From the NCBI RefSeq assembly GCF_030247195.1, contig NC_080670.1, positions 41,773,524 through 41,837,523 of the forward strand: a stretch of 64,000 bases of DNA, given 5' to 3'. Under the pieces are notes generated by a model, which was not told where the DNA came from, ran no database searches, and worked only from the letters and a program-made list of their open reading frames with translations. The translations under genes and the position numbers were made by a program. The DNA comes from Topomyia yanbarensis (taxonomy: Eukaryota; Arthropoda; Insecta; Diptera; Culicidae). Below are positions 34,016 through 44,962 of this stretch, one piece after another; within the stretch, counting starts at the first letter, position 1; each line of letters begins with the position of its first letter.

Positions 34016-34085
34016 CCAAGTCAGTTAAAATATCCGGGTTAAAGATACAGTAGAGGTGGTAACCCTATTTTGAAATCTGTTTCGC

Positions 34086-34611
34086 TTAACCCTTTTATGC
34101 CCAACTTTTTTCTAGTGCATGTAGGGTGTCAAAATTATTTTTCCTTGAAAACGGTGGGATCTAAAAACACAAAAAGATTTTTTTAAAAAAGTTAGATACT
34201 TACCTTGCAGTGCTGGAAGCTGCTCAATTTTTACCTTCCAATGCTCAATACAAATCCCCTAGAATATTTACAATAGTCCAAATGCGTGAAAAACGTAGCC
34301 AATGACAGTCTAAATTGATAAGTTTTATCAGATTTCAATAATATTGCGACATGACGAAGATATATGTAAATTCGTTTTCCGTCGTCAACGTAAACTGTCC
34401 TTGGCAGCACTGCTCCATCGGAATCCAATCAGACTAATTGCTATAACTTCAGTTCTAGAGCTGATCCTTGTAACTGTTAATGCTCAAATGAATGTCAATA
34501 GACACATTTATTAGCCTTACTTGTTTTTATGAGCAAATTTCGCCTAAATCAAAAGTTGTAGCGGTTTAAAAATGTTGTTGTCCACAAACAACATGGGCAC
34601 GAAGGGGTTAA
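34086..34611 (+). mobile_element. piggyBac-type MITE, copy 1 (526 bp with targets)
   Basis: TTAA at 34086-34089 and 34608-34611 flank ends CCCTTTTATGCCCA and (reversed) CCCCTTCGTGCCCA. No coding capacity. A second copy with the same body lies at 45230-45753. Confidence 0.85.
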
Positions 34612-36489
34612 TAAAGTTGTAATTAGTAAGGGTGCAATTGTCATACCGTGACATAGAGACAGCACTAAAATGTTAGCACTAATGATTCTAGCACCATAAA
34701 ATAAAACTGCTATTTACTTGTATAGCTGACTTCTTCAAGCTACTTAATTCAATATATTAAAATCTTCCCATGGGTCGACGAACGCCTTTCTGCCTCATTA
34801 CATTAAAGATCTTGGAGCAATTCAATTCGCATAGATTTACTAATAAACAGAGCAAAGGCAAATGTTTGGTACTGCATTCCGCTGTGGAACTTAACCTTCT
34901 ATTTCCTGAGACGTTGCACCAGCTGCTTACTGCACAAGACAGTTGCAGGGCTAGTGTTGAGATCATACTGATCACAATTAATCCGTCCTGGTCGCGGTTC
35001 GAACATACGACGAGCAGTTAGAAAATCGATCATAAAATTTCCGGGAGCACGCCCCCGCCCCAAAGCGCACAATTCCAACAGTCAGCGAAAAGCACAATCC
35101 ATTTGTGTAGAAACTTTTCCCCGTATATTGTGCGTTGGTTTGGCAATAATTTCCCGACCAAATCAATCAGAAAAGTTACCATTGTCACACCTCACCGAAT
35201 CTGCGATGTGTACTGGGCGCAAAGCTCCCCGAGAGTTGTTCGCGTCGCGACTTTTCCATTTCGCAATTTGTTTGTCAGCCACCGTCCTCCGCCCACCAAG
35301 CTGATCATCATTAGCCAAATGGCAGCGAATTGTGATAAAAGTTGGGTGGGTGGAAATGATTTGCGAATAGGGAGGAAGTCGCTGGAAATTGTTTATTTTT
35401 TTTTTCGTTTTTGCAAAAGTTGGGTGAATTTGAAATTCAGCACACACACGTATTGCTTTGCCAGGTACCTGCTTGTACGACCTTCGGTGTTTTGGGACTT
35501 CGCAGGTGGGATTACGAGAGAGCAAAAAAGGACCTTCCGTACGTTTTAATGGGTTTGGTTGGGCAATGGGGGGGGGGGGTCTAAATAAATTTGAAGCGAA
35601 TCACTTAACGTTTTTCCCACTTTTCAGATTGTAGACGTCGAAACGGAAACTCAAAGAGGACAGTCACCGTTCCTGGGCTGGGCTTTTATGTTTAATAATT
35701 CAATTACCTTTTGGAGGAGATTAGAGCTATGCAAAACATGATGATCGTCGATTATGACAGGTTTGGTGTGTCATATATGTAGATGATCCGAGCGAATACC
35801 TCTGTTACGAGATTTGAGCTGAACAATTTAGCTAGAAGATGCATCACACGATCGAAAAAAATGTTGCAAAGGAGTGCTGGGTCGTTAGCACGTCCGCTCG
35901 GCTTTTTGTGTTTTCAACATATTTAACTTTTAATACTCTTTCGAATGGTGGGAATACGAACTCAAAACGTTATTGACCGATTGATACGAGCCAAGATTGG
36001 TGCTCGTCAGAATTGAATTTTCTTCTAAACTAATTCAAGTTGATCTTTCAGGGATTACCTGAGCGGGAAATCAGCCTAAAAACTGTTTTTCCACATCATT
36101 TGTCACTTTCTCATTTTCTTACCTGGATGACGTCAATGGATTGCATTTATTATTTGTGTTATTAATCTTTAAATAATTTGCAATAACTCTCTTCTGCGAG
36201 TTCCATTCAGAAAAACCAACTATGGTCGCCAGAGCGCTGTTACCGGACTCCAGCGAATTTTCAACATTGTGGCGATGGCCTTCGATTTCAACCGGACGAG
36301 GAATTCGATAAAACTGGATCATTCGAAAGATGGAATAAATAAAAAGAAATGAACGAATGAAGTATGTGTAGATAATTATTGCAACCACTTCAAATTTGCG
36401 TAAATTTTTTTCATACTTGACCGAAATTAACCAAAATTGGCCCAATTTCTCTTTAGAGTGCATTGTTTACATCTGCTAAGTTTAGCAGT
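34612..36489. other. Noncoding stretch
   Basis: The interval from about 35030 to 35550 is GC-richer and open in several frames, with a T-run at 35395-35405. A G10 run follows at 35569-35578. At 34990-35006 'gtcgcggttcgaacata' resembles a pol III B box, but no A box was found. No gene recognised. Confidence 0.4.
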
Positions 36490-36916
36490 TGTCAGTGCAG
36501 AGATGCCAGATTTGCAGACAAGTCTGCAAATTCGCAGACTTTTAATTTAAGCTGCAGATTTTTTCGATGATGCAGATATTTGCAGATTTTTGACGTAGGA
36601 CTACGTCTGTGTTTTCGATATGGGGGTGCACTCTGCAAATTCTACAAAAATGGTATGTAACGAAAAGTGATCCAATTTTAAACGCATAAAATTCAGCCAT
36701 CTCACGATAAATTTTCAAATTTTTTGCACAAATCGTCCCGAAATACTTCTAAGAATAGATTCCAACAGATAAACCCAAAGATTTTTGATATCATAGCATT
36801 AAAAAATTAAATAATATACAACCTTGTCAAAATATCGCGCATTAACACACAGAAGATAGCGCTTCCCAAGCCCTGTACGACAGATTGGTGTACCTAGCGC
36901 GCTACGCTTCTATGAA

Positions 36917-36967
36917 TGACGTCATTATCGACTATTTAAAGAACGGACTTGGCCAGACGCGCTCAGT
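36917..36967 (+). promoter_or_regulatory. Core promoter: CRE-like site, TATA box and initiator
   Basis: TGACGTCA (36917-36924), TATTTAAAG (36933-36941) and the arthropod initiator TCAGTT (36963-36968) lie in order. The distance from the TATA start to the initiator A is 32 bp, the standard spacing. Downstream is a GC-richer segment with a perfect 12-bp stem (37014-37025 with 37044-37055) and CAG|GTGACC at about 37085, which could be a splice donor. It may be an LTR promoter or a captured host first exon. Confidence 0.55.
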
Positions 36968-37315
36968 TCCCTGTTGAACGGCTGGCTAAGCAGATCACTG
37001 CGCTGTGTTTTTTACAGCCAGTGTAGCTGAGTTAGAAGTCCGTTACACTGGCTGTGGAGGGACGCTACACTGTGTCGTCCAACAGGTGACCGCTCCAACT
37101 GCTTCCTAAATGCCGCTGTAATGTTACCAGTAAATTTTTGGTTGAACTAGCACATGTATTTGCTATTTGCGCTTGAAATTAAGTAATGTAGTGGTAGTAA
37201 TAAGCTTCCCATTTTGGTTTAAACGCAAGGACAGTTTTTAAAACAGGATTTGATTAATTAGTGTAGCTCATCCCAGCAATTTTATCAATTCTGTAATTTA
37301 AAAGGAATTTTACGG

Positions 37316-37520
37316 AACTTGGTGAATTTGGTTCCACTTGCAACTGGTATAATAAACCTGCACAAAGTGTTGCATAACGCAGGGCTGTTTTTGGAACAAA
37401 ATGTGTTATCATCCAGCCCTTCGCTATGCAAAATCACGATATTATGACAGATGGGCTAAGCGCGGCCGTTCCTTTCAATCGGGAATGGCCGCGTTGAATT
37501 TTGGTGAAATGCACTAATAG
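37316..37520 (+). repeat. Dispersed repeat with conserved hairpin, copy 1
   Basis: It shares about 200 bp with 52471-52680 (inverted): 'ttgcataacgcagggctg', 'atattatgacaga', and a GC hairpin. Here the stem is CGCGGCCGTTCC/GGGAATGGCCGCG (37461-37493). In the other copy the inner stem and loop differ but the outer CGCGGCC/GGCCGCG pairing is kept. Confidence 0.7.
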
Positions 37521-38176
37521 TGTCGTGGTGGTACTAGTTGTCTCTTTCGCTCTACCCATCATCATCAGCGTTGACTCATTGTGCATTGTGCGTTTGGGTT
37601 TAATGTTTGGGGCGAATGTGTTGGTAGGTAGGTGAACTGGCGGTAAAATGAACACGTTAAGCAAAGTCATTATTTTCTAACTAACAAGTGAATGAGATAT
37701 TACAATCACCTTATATGTTTCTTGTTAGACATGTTTTGTACATATCTGGTAAAAATACTTCGTCATAAACACATTTTTTCAAACATGATTCTTGATTTCT
37801 AACCATGTCCAAAAATGAGACATGTTTATAGCGAGTGGGTAAATTGAACATGTGGCGGTGGTAAAATGAACAGCTTCTGGTGACTTGCAAAATGTCCTGT
37901 ATGTATGCAATGCGCAGCGTTGGAAAGCATTTTTCCGATCAATGCTAATATCCCAACAAATCATGAGCTTTGCATACACACAGGGCATTTTGCAGGCAAA
38001 AAAAATGTCACGGAAGAATTGAATTTTCATGACGTAATATTAACCATTTTACAATCCTGTGGCATCGAAACACATCTACAAACTTGGAGAACAAGGGTGT
38101 TTGAACTTTTAGGATCTGTTTGAGAGCAACTAGAAAGCTTGGTCTATACATGAGATGTGATTATATTGTCTAAAAT

Positions 38177-39520
38177 TGTTACTTGCCGGACCAGAGGGGT
38201 CACGGCTTATATCGCCCCTAGTCGCTGGTCAAGCCACGGGGACCGTTTGGGGTGGGCTCCGAAGGCCTCTTTTCTTGGCTAGTTCGAGCTTGAGGCACGG
38301 AGGCTTCAGGGTCGGCTCAATGTCACTCTATCCCAATCGGAAGACAAACACGGTCTTTTCACTTTTTTCAATTATTTATTGTAACTTACAATTTTTGTGT
38401 GTGAGTGTAGGTGTATATCCTTATATACACCTACACTCACACACAAAAATTGTAAGTTACAATAAATAATTGAAAAAAGTGAAAAAAAGGCCGGCGAACG
38501 CTGGGACGAAGCGGGAAACGGTCGGCTGCTGTGGTGATGGCTACGATGACGGGATGCTACTGCGATGGTCTGCTGTTGGTGTGGCGATGGTACACGTGGG
38601 CTGTTGGGTGGCGGGGTCCGATGCGACCAGCGATGCCACTTTCTGGCGAGTGCGTCGATAGGCGATCACTGCGGTTGATCTTCGGCGACAGGCCGGCGAT
38701 TCAAGGGCACTCTGGCTGGACTCAGCTACCTGCTGATGACCCGGAGGTCTCGATGGAACCTCGTGGCTGGTTCAGTGTGCTCATGGGCACTTTTGACGGG
38801 CTTTTAGCGATGATGGTGCCACTATCAATGACTGGCCGTTCAAGGGACACCACGCTTCGGACTATAAGCCACTCCGATGGCTTTAGGATCTAATATAATA
38901 TAATGGGTCCTCCTTCTCGGGATTTATTTAATTAACTTTCTATCACTCAGGTTCCACTATAACTTTACGGTATAAAGATATTTCCAACTGTCTATCTTCT
39001 TACTTTTTTAACTTTGATGTCTGCCTTTCTTGAAGTCTTTAGCAAAAGTGATTCGCATTCTTTCTATCCTAACCCAGTAGCTTCCCTCTCACTCGCAATT
39101 TTCCTCTCCCGTTTGGCTTTATTTCCTGCTTTCCCATGGTTTTCCAATCCCGAGCGTTTGCTGTTTTCCTAACGTGTGTGTAATTTGATGTTTTGTGTTC
39201 ATGTGTTACATATTAAAGCTTAAGTATTTATTTAGATCGTTTGAAAATAATTTACGTGTGCTTTATTTTAATTTTCCTCCTAATCACATTAAACATTATA
39301 TGAAATATTTAGATACAAAAATAGGCGTTATATATTTATTATCCAAGACACATATCTAATACTTTTGATAGTATATACTTTCTAACTGTTATTCGCAGTA
39401 TTATAGCGTCTCTATTACTGCCTACGTTCGTGTTGAACAGCAGTATGGCAAACTCTCTTGCTCGTGTTTTGCTCTCGTTTTTGCAACCGGTCTATGGGGT
39501 AAAGGGCCCAAATGGTAACA
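38177..39520 (+). mobile_element. Probable solo LTR, 1344 bp
   Basis: The segment starts TGTTACTTGCC and ends GGTAACA, giving a terminal TGTTAC/GTAACA inverted repeat, and is flanked by AAAT on both sides (38173-38176 and 39521-39524). It has no internal retroviral genes, so it would be a solo LTR left by LTR-LTR recombination. The first 700 bp are GC-rich and the remainder AT-rich. A 130-bp perfect palindrome lies within. The call rests only on ends and the 4-bp flank. Confidence 0.55.
38356..38485. repeat. Perfect 130-bp palindrome (63-bp arms, 4-nt loop)
   Basis: Arms 38356-38418 and 38423-38485 are exact reverse complements around CCTT. They contain 'gtaacttaca' and 'gtgtgtgagtgtaggtgt'. 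No arm mismatch was found. Such a perfect palindrome is either very young or an assembly or sequencing artefact. Confidence 0.9.
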
Positions 39521-39799
39521 AAATTTGATTTTTCTACACCGGTCCGGGTGTTTTTCCCACACACTAAGTACTAAGAAAATAAATATTTTACATTAAGTAG
39601 TATAGTCCTACGTCTACAGTTCGTGCAACCCCATAGGGCTGCCCCTTGTAGTTTTTAGTTTGGTTGCAGATATTTACAGATTTTTTAATATAAAGGCTTT
39701 TGCTTACACTAGCTTTCCTGACATTTTTTGTTCTTCCCAGACTTTTAAAATTATTATTGCAGACATTTGAAAAAAGTACCAGGCATCTCTGTGTCAGTG

Positions 39800-40158
39800 A
39801 GATTCCGTTCGAGATGGAAGAAAATCAGCTAACCGCTCGCGAAAGAATTTTTGTCATCCACATTGGTTGTCGCATCGCGTCTTAGGAAAACCGGATGGAT
39901 ATTCATCATTCGATCGTCTCAAAGATTTTTGGAACATATGATAGTAAACTACAAGTATATATCAAGTATATCTATAGATGCTAGATCAGTGTTTTTCAAC
40001 CGGGGGTGAATTCACCCCCAGGGGTACGTCAGATTATGAATTTTTCTGGGTAAATTTCGACTTATGCTAATATTTCCATCGAATTATTGTCTCTGTATAT
40101 TATTATTATATCAGTTTTAGAAAAGTTTGTTTACAATGCGATGTACGCTGCATCTTCA
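39800..40158. other. Noncoding stretch with a possible hAT end
   Basis: At 39989 'cagtgtttttcaacc' followed by a palindromic GGGGGTGAATTCACCCCC looks like the left end of a Charlie/Buster-type hAT element. I found no matching right end nearby. Confidence 0.4.
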
Positions 40159-40432
40159 AACATATTTGGTGAACAACAGCAAGGATTTGTTAAAAAAACG
40201 CTCGACCGCTTCTAACTTGATCACGTACACATTTTTTCTAGTTCCAGCTGTCGAGAAGCGTCAGCAAGTTGATGCAAATTATTTTTTTTCTCTGAAGCCT
40301 TTGACAAGGTACCGCACAACATTGCTGTTTTGAATCTGCAGCGACTAGGTTTTCCTCCGTGGGTAACCAGGTGGTTACAATCTTGCCTTGCTGAAGAATT
40401 AAGAAGAATTTGTTAGAATTGGCACCGCACAC
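40159..40432 (+). pseudogene. Non-LTR RT fragment
   Basis: Reads QQ-GF-KKRSTASNLITYTFF … VEKRQQVDANYF and, after a frameshift near 40290, SEAFDKVPHNIAVLNLQRLG followed by FPPWVTRWLQSCLAEE to a stop at about 40420. These are the RT fingers and first palm motif (catalytic Asp in AFD) of a Jockey-like ORF2. The rest of the gene is absent. Confidence 0.72.
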
Positions 40433-40567
40433 TAAAGCGTCTTTGAAACGCCAACCCTTGTCTCTCAAGCCTGTGTCATCGAGAGGGTTGATTCTATCCG
40501 TGATTTGGGGGCGTTATCCGACAGAAACCTTCGTTTCACCGACCAACGGCGAAGGCTTTCGTAACGT

Positions 40568-40925
40568 TGGGATCAGCGACAAGCGACTCGGTGACGAAGC
40601 TTTTTGTAGAACGTCTCTGAAAAAAAAAACAATTTACGGTTTTAACTACCATTCAAATACCTTTTAATCGATTTATTTCAAACTTTGCATACACATTCTC
40701 TGTTTAAAATACCTAACCCCTACGTCGAATTTTGGAGATTTTTTTTTTCAATTGGGGGGCATTTTACTCATTTAAAATAAAAATTGCTATTTTCAAGAAA
40801 AATTCCGCAATTTTATTATTAAAACACCCCCTAATCGAATAGGTATTTTAAACATAGAATGTGTATGCAAAGTTTGAAATAAATCGATTAAAAAGTTTTT
40901 GAATGGCAGTCACCGCAAATCGTGC
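40568..40925. mobile_element. Foldback element, copy 1
   Basis: The left arm (about 40630-40720) and right arm (about 40835-40920) share 'tttatttcaaactttgcata' in opposite orientation. The start 'cgacaagcgactcggt' recurs at 58996 and, inverted, at 46305. Fragments of the same family are therefore at three places in the window. Confidence 0.75.
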
Positions 40926-42358
40926 ACTGGTGGCTCCAGGGAGGCGCACGTGCCCCCCCCCCCCTATTCGACCAGAAGTAAAAAGATATTTGTATTTCCC
41001 TACTTCATTATGTTAATATTCTAGAAGTGATCAACAAGGCAATCATTTTTTTGTTATACTTTATTTAACCAAGTAAAAGCTAATCAATTAAATTTGGTAA
41101 CAAAAGCAATTTTAAATTTGTCCAAGCAATAAGCAAAGTATTAGGATTATGGTACCAGTAATACCGGCATCGAAAATACGGAGAATAATAAGTAGGTACC
41201 GGTATATTCGGAACTTTTGAAAAAATTATTTCCATTTTATATATTTAAAGTAGAGCTAAAACTTGACGAGAATCAAAAGCCTTCAGAAATCTATCCGATA
41301 ATAACGGGAGTCAAATGGCACACTAAGCAGTAGATCTACCTTTACCACATCAGTACATTCAATTTTGTTTTGTTTTGTAGCACCGTGTTATCATTACCTA
41401 ATGCTACGCATAAAAGGCATTTAACTTTTCAAATTCGTGTATTTTTACCTTTTACCAATAAACTATCTAAGGTTGGAACATAAATAATTAGAGCTTATCT
41501 CAAGAGAATAACTGACACAATTAATCCATTTTTTAAAAATATGCATACATTTTTTAATGCCATCAGTCAGTGCACATCTTCTTTTAGTCACTGCCTCGGC
41601 TAACTGACTCCATCAATTCTCCATCTGTCCGATGTCGCTGGTGACTGCTCCTTTAATCTTCAGTTCGAGTTTCATTATCGCTCAAGATTTTTCTATTGGA
41701 CGGAACTGGTATCAATTTTGCGGATTCCGCTAGTTTGAGATGAAATGACTCCTATGCTTTTGAACAATTGTAGCACGCAACCCGTGCGCACTGGAAAAGT
41801 TTTGGGGGCTCAGACCCATCCCACGAGGATTTAGAATAATTACCTTTAAAAATGTCTTAACAGTAAACAATACTGCGAGCCGTTCAAATCATCAAATGTC
41901 CTTTGAGTTTATACACTCTAGAAACAAGCCGTTGAATCATGGAAAAAATATTACCAGTGTGGCTGGAAAGGGATGTAAGTCAAACTGATCGGCATCTCTT
42001 AATCGGTTCCTGTTTCGACAAGTTGCGATAATATCAATAGTTGTGAGTAGACACAGCAAAGGTCGGTCAGCGAACTAGCAACAAGAGATAAGGAAAAACA
42101 CGAACGAGCCACACGAAGTCGTAGAAGATCGAATTAGAAAAGGTAGCAATGAACGATAAAATAAAAAGAGCAGGAGCACAATCCATCTTTAAGTAACACG
42201 GATCCGGGGGATGCGGATTAGCGTAAACAAGAGGTTTAGGTTTAGTTGGCAGGCTGAACTACTACAAACCACTGCAGTAAAAATTAGATACTACCACAAG
42301 CTAACAGGCAGCGATGTTTGTTAAAGAATCCTTCTTGATAACATTGACTCAATTTGGT
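40926..42358. other. Noncoding stretch
   Basis: A C-run at about 40953-40964 begins the interval. No gene, TIR pair or tandem array recognised. Part may be unique DNA. Confidence 0.35.
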
Positions 42359-42535
42359 GAGCTGAATCGATTGGTACGCAAGACTCGGCCCTCCACGGCT
42401 CGGAAATAATCTTCAGAGTTGAAGAATTTCTGTACCTTTCTCTTTTTAAATTGGTTTATTTGGCACGGCTCAAGGCGTTAGCTTCACGGAGCCGTAGGTC
42501 TTTCGTACCTTTCTTTTATAAGAAACGTAAAAATA
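42359..42535. repeat. Dispersed repeat tail interrupted by a small retroposon
   Basis: It matches 9385-9490 ('gagctgaatcgattggtacg', 'actcggccctcc', 'acctttcttttataagaaa'). The match is broken by 42442-42504, which is flanked by the 10-bp duplication GTACCTTTCT (42432-42441 and 42505-42514). Confidence 0.75.
42442..42504 (-). mobile_element. 63-bp retroposon 3'-end insertion
   Basis: On the minus strand it reads from 'cctacggctccgtgaagc' to 'ccaaataaaccaatttaaaa', with AATAAA and an A-rich end. The perfect 10-bp target duplication is typical of target-primed reverse transcription. Only the extreme 3' end of the source element was copied. Confidence 0.75.
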
Positions 42536-44064
42536 TCAAAACCATACCTTCCCTTGATAATTTCCGGCGCACGGGCCTGGTAGCACGTCCTTGCTGTTAT
42601 GGCAGCTGACTAGATTTGGACTGTAACTGGACCATCATGAAAATTAGTGAAGCGTAAAACCCGTTTATTGGAGCACTCCCTTTTAAATATTTCCTAAATC
42701 ATAATCTAATCCGTCACAAAATAGTCGGTTTTCTTGCAAAAGGTACAGATGCCTCGCCAAATCTTATTTTGTGAACTTACCCACGAAAAAAAACTTGCAT
42801 CTCCTAGGAGGTTCCTAGGAGTGAGCAAGAGCCTTGTTTGAACCCCGATTTGTTTGAAATTTCCGTAGACTTCATCGTCGTTTTTTTCGCCAAACCATAA
42901 TTCAAGCTATTGAGATCAGGTTTGCTTTTCCGAATGGCCTTCAACCACAAGACAAGAATGGATGGCAGTAGTGAGGGTTTCCTTGTACCTCTAATCACTC
43001 GAGCCACAGTACTTTCAGGATATTCTAAGTTCCCGAGTCGACGCTGAAGGTTTTTCGAGCCACTATTCACTGTTATTTTTGTTTTCTCCGCCTAGATGAG
43101 GAAGAACTCGGTACCATGTTGATTTAACAGTTATGTGCCCAACAAAAAAACACTTTTAACAGGCCAACCCACACCGGGTACTCACAATTTGAAATCCTCA
43201 TAATTATGGCTTCCTTTAACCAATTTGGACACTTTTAGATGTTTTGGATTCAGGAACTCGTACACTTTTTGATTATGTAAAGTTGAACCGGATACATGAA
43301 TCTGGTTCTTGGTAATCCGGATTTTCCGGAGTAATGTTTCAGTACTAGGGTATGATTTGTAAATTTTAATAACGTCCTAGCAATATAAGTATCAAAATTC
43401 TTCAAATTATCTCGGAAGTCTGTTATTTGTTGTTACGGGACCCTATGGCAGTTTAAAAAATGGAATTGGAATGGAATGGCTACTCACGGCCCCACGGGAA
43501 CCTGCTCCAGAATGTCCGTTCCGGGGTCAAATCACCAAATGGTGATGAGCACAAAAATTCTAATTTCTCGCGTATCTGCATTCCGTTGAACTAATTTAAA
43601 GCGACTCGAATTTGTTTGCCAAAATGATAGATTGGTCTTGTCCCTTATTATTAGTTGAACAATATATCAGGATTCATACACGGAAGCAATATAGTAACAT
43701 AACTGTACAGTGTACACACTGTTATTTGGAAATTCAGACTTTATATTTGATATTGAGCGTATTTGAGTAAAATCTGATAGCAAATTGAAAACTAAACTTG
43801 ATGTTGTGAACAATTGTTCTTTGTCATTAAACAGATCTGCTACCAGTGCACTGTGAGAGCAAATATTTAAAAAACTGTTGAGATATTTCGATGATAACAA
43901 AATAAGTACTCAATTTAATTGTTTTCCCAGAAAAATGGTAAACAAGAATTTCTTTTGGAAACGCAGAGTAAAAGTACAAAAAAATGACATTATCATATTT
44001 CAGAATATTTTCTAGAAGTTGAGCTTAGACTTATGAATGTCACCTTACTTCACCTATCCAACAA
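42536..44064. other. Noncoding stretch
   Basis: Open frames on the minus strand at 42804-43070 and 43667-43900 have no recognised motif. No repeat boundaries found. Confidence 0.35.
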
Positions 44065-44072
44065 TGCCTATC

Positions 44073-44358
44073 CAGGGGCGGCGAAACACTTTACGCCCGA
44101 ATGGGTAGACAGCATAGGGTGAGGGGTCCATTAGTAATGATTTTTCCCTTTTCGCAATGCACACGCTTACATTACGTTCACATTAAGTCACGTTTGTTTA
44201 TGCAAATGGAATTGTGGTACATCGATGTTTTCAAATGTGTGTAGTGCGAGATACATGCGTTGCACATCAATTTTTTTGAAATGGTTCAAAATTTACCCAC
44301 TCGGTTATTTTCGAGTGGGTAGTACTACCCATACTACCCATGCTTTCCGCCGGCCCTG
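44073..44358 (+). mobile_element. 286-bp hAT MITE with 8-bp target duplication
   Basis: TGCCTATC at 44065-44072 and 44359-44366 flanks ends CAGGGGCGGCG and CCGCCGGCCCTG. Subterminal 'atgggtag' is repeated inverted near the right end, where 'acccactcg…cgagtgggt' forms a further hairpin. No coding capacity. Confidence 0.9.
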
Positions 44359-44366
44359 TGCCTATC

Positions 44367-44962
44367 CAATGCAGAACAACTTAAAATACGTGGCTGAAAG
44401 TTACAGTATAAGAATTAAGATTCCCGTGTAGAGGGAAAATTTGGAGGTACAGTTATATGAGCTATCAACGCCTTTAAACCAAATAAAAACTAGACGTCAT
44501 GATTTGGAGATCCATAGAATCCGTTTCACCTGATACTTGAATAAACTTTTTCCTGAATATGGCTAATGATATTCTTGCGGTGAGAAGGCGGGTGCAGAGA
44601 TCTATCCACTCTCGACTATACAATTCAAATACAACGGAACTATAATTGAACAAGCCACGCTATGCATCCATGATGGACAGATTCCTATGTGCAAGTACTG
44701 TGTATTAAACGGGACATAATGTAAAAATTTTAAGCGGAAGATAGTCAGGTGAATACATCACAACCAATTTCCAACACATCTATGGCAAATCAATCCAACT
44801 ACAATCACCAGGTTGCCAAATTTGTGGCAACTGTGCAACTGAAAACACAGCATCAAGTACCCCAACATCAACATCCAGCGCCTTCAGCGCGGCTTTTGTG
44901 ACCTGTAAGTGCAAAAGGCAACGAAAAAATCTGATTGTGAGCACGAACGCGGAATTACCGAT
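44367..44962. other. Noncoding stretch
   Basis: No gene or repeat recognised. Confidence 0.35.

Larger units (their letters stand above)
36498..39791 (+). mobile_element. 3.3-kb hAT-type unit with perfect 8-bp target duplication
   Basis: TGTCAGTG at 36490-36497 and 39792-39799 flank ends CAGAGATGCC and GGCATCTCTG, an exact 10-bp inverted repeat; 8-bp duplications and CAG ends are hAT hallmarks. Subterminal sequence contains GCAGAC/GTCTGC words. The interior has no transposase; it holds a core promoter, a dispersed repeat with a hairpin, and a probable solo LTR. Two short relatives are at 60246-60925 and 61204-61491. Their ends match this unit but their interiors do not. Confidence 0.85.

Noticed and set aside
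34985..35010. B-box-like sequence suggesting another SINE
   Set aside because: No matching A box at the right distance and no SINE body recognised.
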